Positions 60,577 through 64,000 of a stretch of 64,000 nucleotides of DNA are shown here, in pieces (position 1 is the first letter of the stretch; every line of letters starts with the position of its first letter). The stretch is from Oscillospiraceae bacterium (lineage in GTDB: Bacteria > Bacillota > Clostridia > Oscillospirales > Ruminococcaceae). The position numbers were made by a program, and so were the translations under genes. Below the pieces are notes generated by a model, which saw only the letters and a list, made by a program, of their open reading frames with translations, did not search any database and was not told where the DNA came from. The DNA is taken from assembly GCA_017828975.1 (NCBI GenBank), contig JAGAJN010000014.1:62001-126000 (forward strand), written 5' to 3'.

Positions 60577-62081
60577 TCCGTGAGAATACTTAGATTAATC
60601 TCAAACTCCGATTCGAGAGCGTTTTTCTTTTCAGCCTCATTTTTGTACTTGGCAACGCCCGCCGTCGCCTTGTTCAGCTGCTGCAAAGTACCCGCTCCGC
60701 CGACGCAGCCGCCGGGACACGCCATACCCTCCAGCAGATAGCCGTTGTACTTGCCCGCCTTCGCCAGCATAAGCAGCTTCTTGCACTCGGTCAGTCCCTG
60801 TGCGGAAGCTATTTTTATCTCCCTTTCGGGTTCAAGCTCCTTGATAGCATCGGCAACAGCCTGCGCAACTCCGCCCGATACGGCAAAGCCTCGTCCCGCA
60901 GCCGTTCCCTTGTTAAGGGGCGCATCGTCGGGCAGATCTGCAAAGTTTACTTCCTTTGCTTCAAACATTCCCATAAGCTCCTCAAAGGTCAGCACGAAAT
61001 CCACATCGCTGCGGATAGTTCTTCTGCTTGCTTCAAGCTTTTTCGCCGAACAAGGTCCGATAAACGCTATCCGACAGCCGGGACGCTCCTTTTTAAGCAG
61101 TCTTGCGGTGAGTACCATAGGCGTCAGCGCCATTGATATGTATGGTGCTAAGTCGGGGAACAGCTTCTTCGCCATTACCGACCAGGACGGACAGCAGGAA
61201 GTCGCCATAAACGGCTGATGCTCGGGCACGTCCCTGATAAAGTCCCTTGCCTCCTCAATTGTGCAGAGGTCTGCTCCCACAGCCACCTCCACAACATCGG
61301 AAAATCCCAGAATCTTCATGGCAGCCGTAAGCCGTCCGGGTGTAGCGTTAGGACCAAACTGTCCCACAAAGGCGGGAGCAACTATCGCAACAACATTATC
61401 CCCCCGCTTGATGGAGTGGATAAGCTGGAATATCTGTCCCTTGTCGGAAATCGCTCCGAAGGGGCAGTTTACAATGCACATTCCGCAGGAAACGCACTTG
61501 TCATAGTCGATCTGCGCTCTGCCGTTTTCGTCGCTGCTGATAGCGTCCATACCGCAGGCAGATGCGCAGGGACGGGACATTTTGATGATGGAACCATAGG
61601 GGCAAACGTCCTTGCAGCGTCCGCATTTTATGCATTTATCCTGGTCGATGACGGACTTGCCGTTTTTTACGGTAATTGCTCCCTTGGGGCACACTTCCTT
61701 GCAGGGTCCCGCAAAGCAGCCCTGACAGCAGTCGGTAACATGATAATGGGTTTCGGGACAGCCGTGGCAGGCGAATTTTATAATATTTACCAGCGGCGGG
61801 TCGTAATATTTCTCGGCAATTGCGCTGTCGTCAACGCCGTCCGAAACCATTGAATACTTGTCGATAGTCCTGAGCGGCAGACCCATAGCAAGCCTTATCC
61901 GCTCGCCCACGACCGCTCTTTCCAGAAAAATCGTGTCACGATACCCCTGACCGTCGCCGGGGTAAATTTTGTAAGGCAGCTCGTCAACACGGGAATAATC
62001 CCCGCCCTCATAAGCCAGCCTTGCGACCTCCGTAAACACCTTTCGCCTGATGTCGATAACGGGAGAATAGATTTCTTTCAT
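60573..62081 (-). CDS. Monomeric [FeFe] hydrogenase (group B-like)
   Basis: 502 residues. Several [4Fe-4S] motifs lie in the N-terminal half (CHGCPETHYHVTDCCQGC, CKEVCP, CIKCGRCKDVCP, CVSCGMCIVNCP). The H-cluster motifs follow: TSCCPSW at about 294, GPCSAKKLE at about 342 (MPC in group A enzymes) and EGMACPGGCVGGAG at about 451. The Gly in place of Met in the second motif and the domain order point to group B. Its electron partner and direction (H2 production, uptake or sensing) are unknown. Stand-alone here; no maturase genes hydEFG in the window. Confidence 0.93.
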   Translation of the reverse strand: MKEIYSPVIDIRRKVFTEVARLAYEGGDYSRVDELPYKIYPGDGQGYRDTIFLERAVVGERIRLAMGLPLRTIDKYSMVSDGVDDSAIAEKYYDPPLVNIIKFACHGCPETHYHVTDCCQGCFAGPCKEVCPKGAITVKNGKSVIDQDKCIKCGRCKDVCPYGSIIKMSRPCASACGMDAISSDENGRAQIDYDKCVSCGMCIVNCPFGAISDKGQIFQLIHSIKRGDNVVAIVAPAFVGQFGPNATPGRLTAAMKILGFSDVVEVAVGADLCTIEEARDFIRDVPEHQPFMATSCCPSWSVMAKKLFPDLAPYISMALTPMVLTARLLKKERPGCRIAFIGPCSAKKLEASRRTIRSDVDFVLTFEELMGMFEAKEVNFADLPDDAPLNKGTAAGRGFAVSGGVAQAVADAIKELEPEREIKIASAQGLTECKKLLMLAKAGKYNGYLLEGMACPGGCVGGAGTLQQLNKATAGVAKYKNEAEKKNALESEFEINLSILTE

Positions 62082-62093
62082 AAAAACACGCCC

Positions 62094-62927
62094 TTAGCAG
62101 CTGAGAATAAAATTCATAAAGTTAATTTCGGTAGTTGCTGTGCTCTTTACTCTGTTTTCAAGATCTACGTCTATCTCGATGGAAAACGCCTTGTCATTTC
62201 CCGTGATGGCATCGGTATAATAGTAACGATATTTGTAAATGGTGAGATCGTCCACCGTTTTTGTGACGGAATAGGGCTTTAATCCCAGAAGCTTCTCTGC
62301 TTCTGCGGCGCTCATACCAAACTGAACGGCAGACAGGTCAACAGCGGAATTCATCTTGCGTCCCCGCCAGTCATTCTGGAGAACGGAGAAGTCGTAGTAA
62401 GTGACCTTGCTTATCTTTCCGCCCGGATTTGTGGAAACAAACACAGCCCATTCGGGGAGGGTAATACCGCAGACTCTTACATCTGAATCGTCCTCAACGA
62501 TATAGTTATACTGTGCGACCTTTTCCAGATAGGAAAACCTAGACTGCTCATAAAGGGTAACGCCCAGCTTTGTTTCGGCAATCTCAACGCTTCTTCCCAG
62601 CGCATCATCGGCTATCTTGTCGGCAGTGCGGCGTCCCTTGGAAGCGCCCAGCTGTGCGGCGATGAACATTCCGCCCAGAACGAGGATAATTATCAGCAGC
62701 GCAGCAAGCACAAGCTTTTTGCGAATGGCGGGGTTAGCGTGCTTGTCCTTTTTCCCCGATTTTTTCGGGGACTGCTTTTTGGCGGGCTTCACCTGTTTTT
62801 TCTCCGCAGGCTTTATTTCATCGGCAGGAGCATCGTCAAACATATCATATTCCTTTATCTCATTCCCGCAATTGGGACAGAGTGCTGTATTTTCGGGCAG
62901 CAGTTCGCCGCATTTCGGACAATTCAA
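62094..62927 (-). CDS. Zinc-ribbon membrane protein of unknown function
   Basis: 277 residues. An N-terminal zinc ribbon (CPKCGELLPENTALCPNCG), a Lys/Pro-rich basic linker (about 40-70), one transmembrane helix (about 72-93) and an extracytoplasmic C-terminal domain containing FGMSAAEAEKLLGLKP, similar to repeats that recognise cell-wall or signal proteins. Ends in Cys. It is transcribed toward the hydrogenase gene, 12 bases ahead of it, and may share its transcript; no functional link is evident. Confidence 0.7.
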   Translation of the reverse strand: MNCPKCGELLPENTALCPNCGNEIKEYDMFDDAPADEIKPAEKKQVKPAKKQSPKKSGKKDKHANPAIRKKLVLAALLIIILVLGGMFIAAQLGASKGRRTADKIADDALGRSVEIAETKLGVTLYEQSRFSYLEKVAQYNYIVEDDSDVRVCGITLPEWAVFVSTNPGGKISKVTYYDFSVLQNDWRGRKMNSAVDLSAVQFGMSAAEAEKLLGLKPYSVTKTVDDLTIYKYRYYYTDAITGNDKAFSIEIDVDLENRVKSTATTEINFMNFILSC

Positions 62928-63113
62928 GGCTATTCCTCCTTAAATGCAATATATATGTATATTATACCACACCGACCTTATTATGTCAAATAAAACTTTT
63001 CTCTTAATGTAAAAAGCGGAGTTTTTAGTGTTGAATTGCCGTGAAAAGAAAAACAGCCCAAAGGCGATAAAACTCACCCTTGAGCCGTTTGGATGTTTTG
63101 CGGTTACGGGAAA

Positions 63114-63773
63114 TTAAAGTGCATTAAGAGCGTCCTTGAGAGCGGTTTCCATATCCGCAGCGGAAGAGGACAGCAGGAAATATGCGTAATTGCCCTGTGT
63201 TCCGACGATGGAAGCCTCAGCGTTCTCAACATCTGCGGGATAGAAAGCGTCCTGCTCCATAGCCTTCTTCTTTCTTGCTTCAAGAGTTTCCTTGGCAGCG
63301 TCCACCTGACCGTCCTTGGCTTCGATGATGATTATCTCGCACATAGTTGCGTTCATGGGGCAGTAGTAAACGATGACATTCTCGAAATTCTCGTCATCGG
63401 GGTCGATAAGATAGAATTCCTTCATAAACTCTGTTTCGGTCAGCTCCTCAAGGAAGGGCAGATTGTCCTGACCTACCGCATTGATAACAGCTTCAACAGC
63501 GGGCTTTAAGGGATTTTTCTCTGCTTCGGCGTCCTCCTCGTGAATGGGAGCTTCACCTTCGGTTTCGGATTCTGTTTCTGAGTCGGCGGGTACTGTTTCT
63601 TCCGATGCTTCTGTTTCGCTTTCTGTTTCGGAAACGGTGGTTGTTTCGGAAACTGTTGTAGTTTCGGCAGAGGTTTCGGTTGTGTCTGCGTTGTTTGATG
63701 TACCGCAGGCTGTCATCATTGCGCCGCAAATAGCCAGAGAAGCGGCAGCGGCAATAATTTTCTTGAAATTCAT
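63114..63773 (-). CDS. DUF4358-domain lipoprotein
   Basis: 219 residues. A signal peptide (about 1-22) ends in the lipobox MTACG. A Thr/Ser/Glu repeat linker (about 25-88, with TTTVSET and SETESE units) is followed by a DUF4358 domain (PMNATMCEIIIIEAKDGQVDAAKETLEARKKK in pieces, GTQGNYAYFLLSSS). Common in gut Clostridia; function unknown. It has its own promoter. Confidence 0.88.
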   Translation of the reverse strand: MNFKKIIAAAASLAICGAMMTACGTSNNADTTETSAETTTVSETTTVSETESETEASEETVPADSETESETEGEAPIHEEDAEAEKNPLKPAVEAVINAVGQDNLPFLEELTETEFMKEFYLIDPDDENFENVIVYYCPMNATMCEIIIIEAKDGQVDAAKETLEARKKKAMEQDAFYPADVENAEASIVGTQGNYAYFLLSSSAADMETALKDALNAL

Positions 63774-63826
63774 TGTAATTCTCCTGTTTTTTTATATTAA
63801 GCGGACATTTCCCTTCCGCTAGAACC

Positions 63827-63854
63827 ATTATAGCAAAACAAACAAAAAAAGCAA
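63827..63854 (-). promoter_or_regulatory. Promoter of the DUF4358 gene
   Basis: Minus-strand TTGCTT (63849-63854), 16 bases, TATAAT (63827-63832). Between here and the window end (64000) I see no gene. Confidence 0.7.
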
Positions 63855-64000
63855 GCGGTTTTCATACAATTTAACCGTTGCTTAACAATTTGTAATCTTA
63901 CTGTCACTCTATCGGCGGGATAGTAACAAAGCGGTTACACTATCCCGCTGACAAAGCGATCGGCATTTGTTATTTATTTCCGTTATTATTGTCGTTTCCG

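Overview
The window looks like a chromosomal segment of a strictly anaerobic Gram-positive member of the Clostridia, probably Oscillospirales/Ruminococcaceae-like. Supporting signs are Firmicutes-type ribosome binding sites and sigma-A promoters, lipoprotein and ABC-importer repertoires without outer-membrane parts, a CIRCE element, BlaI/BlaR1, an Rrf2/CymR-type regulator, DUF4358 and DUF624 proteins and a group B-like [FeFe] hydrogenase. The genus is an inference. No phage, IS element, CRISPR array or rRNA is visible; one tRNA is present.

Layout. 1-4 kb: end of mreB, then mreC, mreD and oligoendopeptidase pepF. 4-8.5 kb: htpG behind a CIRCE operator, a sodium:solute symporter and a YefM/RelE-type toxin-antitoxin pair. 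8.7-18.4 kb: mostly plus-strand housekeeping genes (pheB-hom-thrB, tsaE-tsaB, rpiB-upp, glmS, a GT2 glycosyltransferase, ppa) and tRNA-Leu(CAA). 18.5-25 kb: an ECF sigma/anti-sigma-like pair, a PC4-like protein, and a coupled operon of two M14 aspartoacylase-like proteins (one without its zinc ligands) with an ArAE-type membrane protein fused to a degenerate HAD domain. 24.3-27.1 kb: a permuted ATP-grasp / alpha-E / transglutaminase operon.

27.3-40.4 kb is the standout: a 16-gene, one-direction sulfate assimilation operon. It encodes a sulfate ABC importer, a MetY-like enzyme, a compact siroheme sulfite reductase, a TusA-like protein, a thioredoxin, a ThiS-like sulfur carrier ending Gly-Gly-Gly-Gln, an E1-like activator, a JAMM protease, AprAB, CysDN and an Rrf2 regulator. 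The set fits a protein-thiocarboxylate route from sulfate to homocysteine. A tiny ORF in the leader, ending in a Cys codon, could be a cysteine-responsive leader peptide.

40.5-64 kb: an iron-complex-type ABC importer with an SGNH hydrolase and a divergent LysR; a cytosolic LacI-type sensor fused to GGDEF; a His-rich COG0523 GTPase; a BlaI/M56 pair; secG, a YwqG-like gene and rnr; a MATE exporter; a sugar ABC importer with DUF624; DUF2461; the hydrogenase; a zinc-ribbon membrane protein; and a DUF4358 lipoprotein. Six intergenic spots carry degenerate 7-bp tandem repeats, several of them next to terminators.
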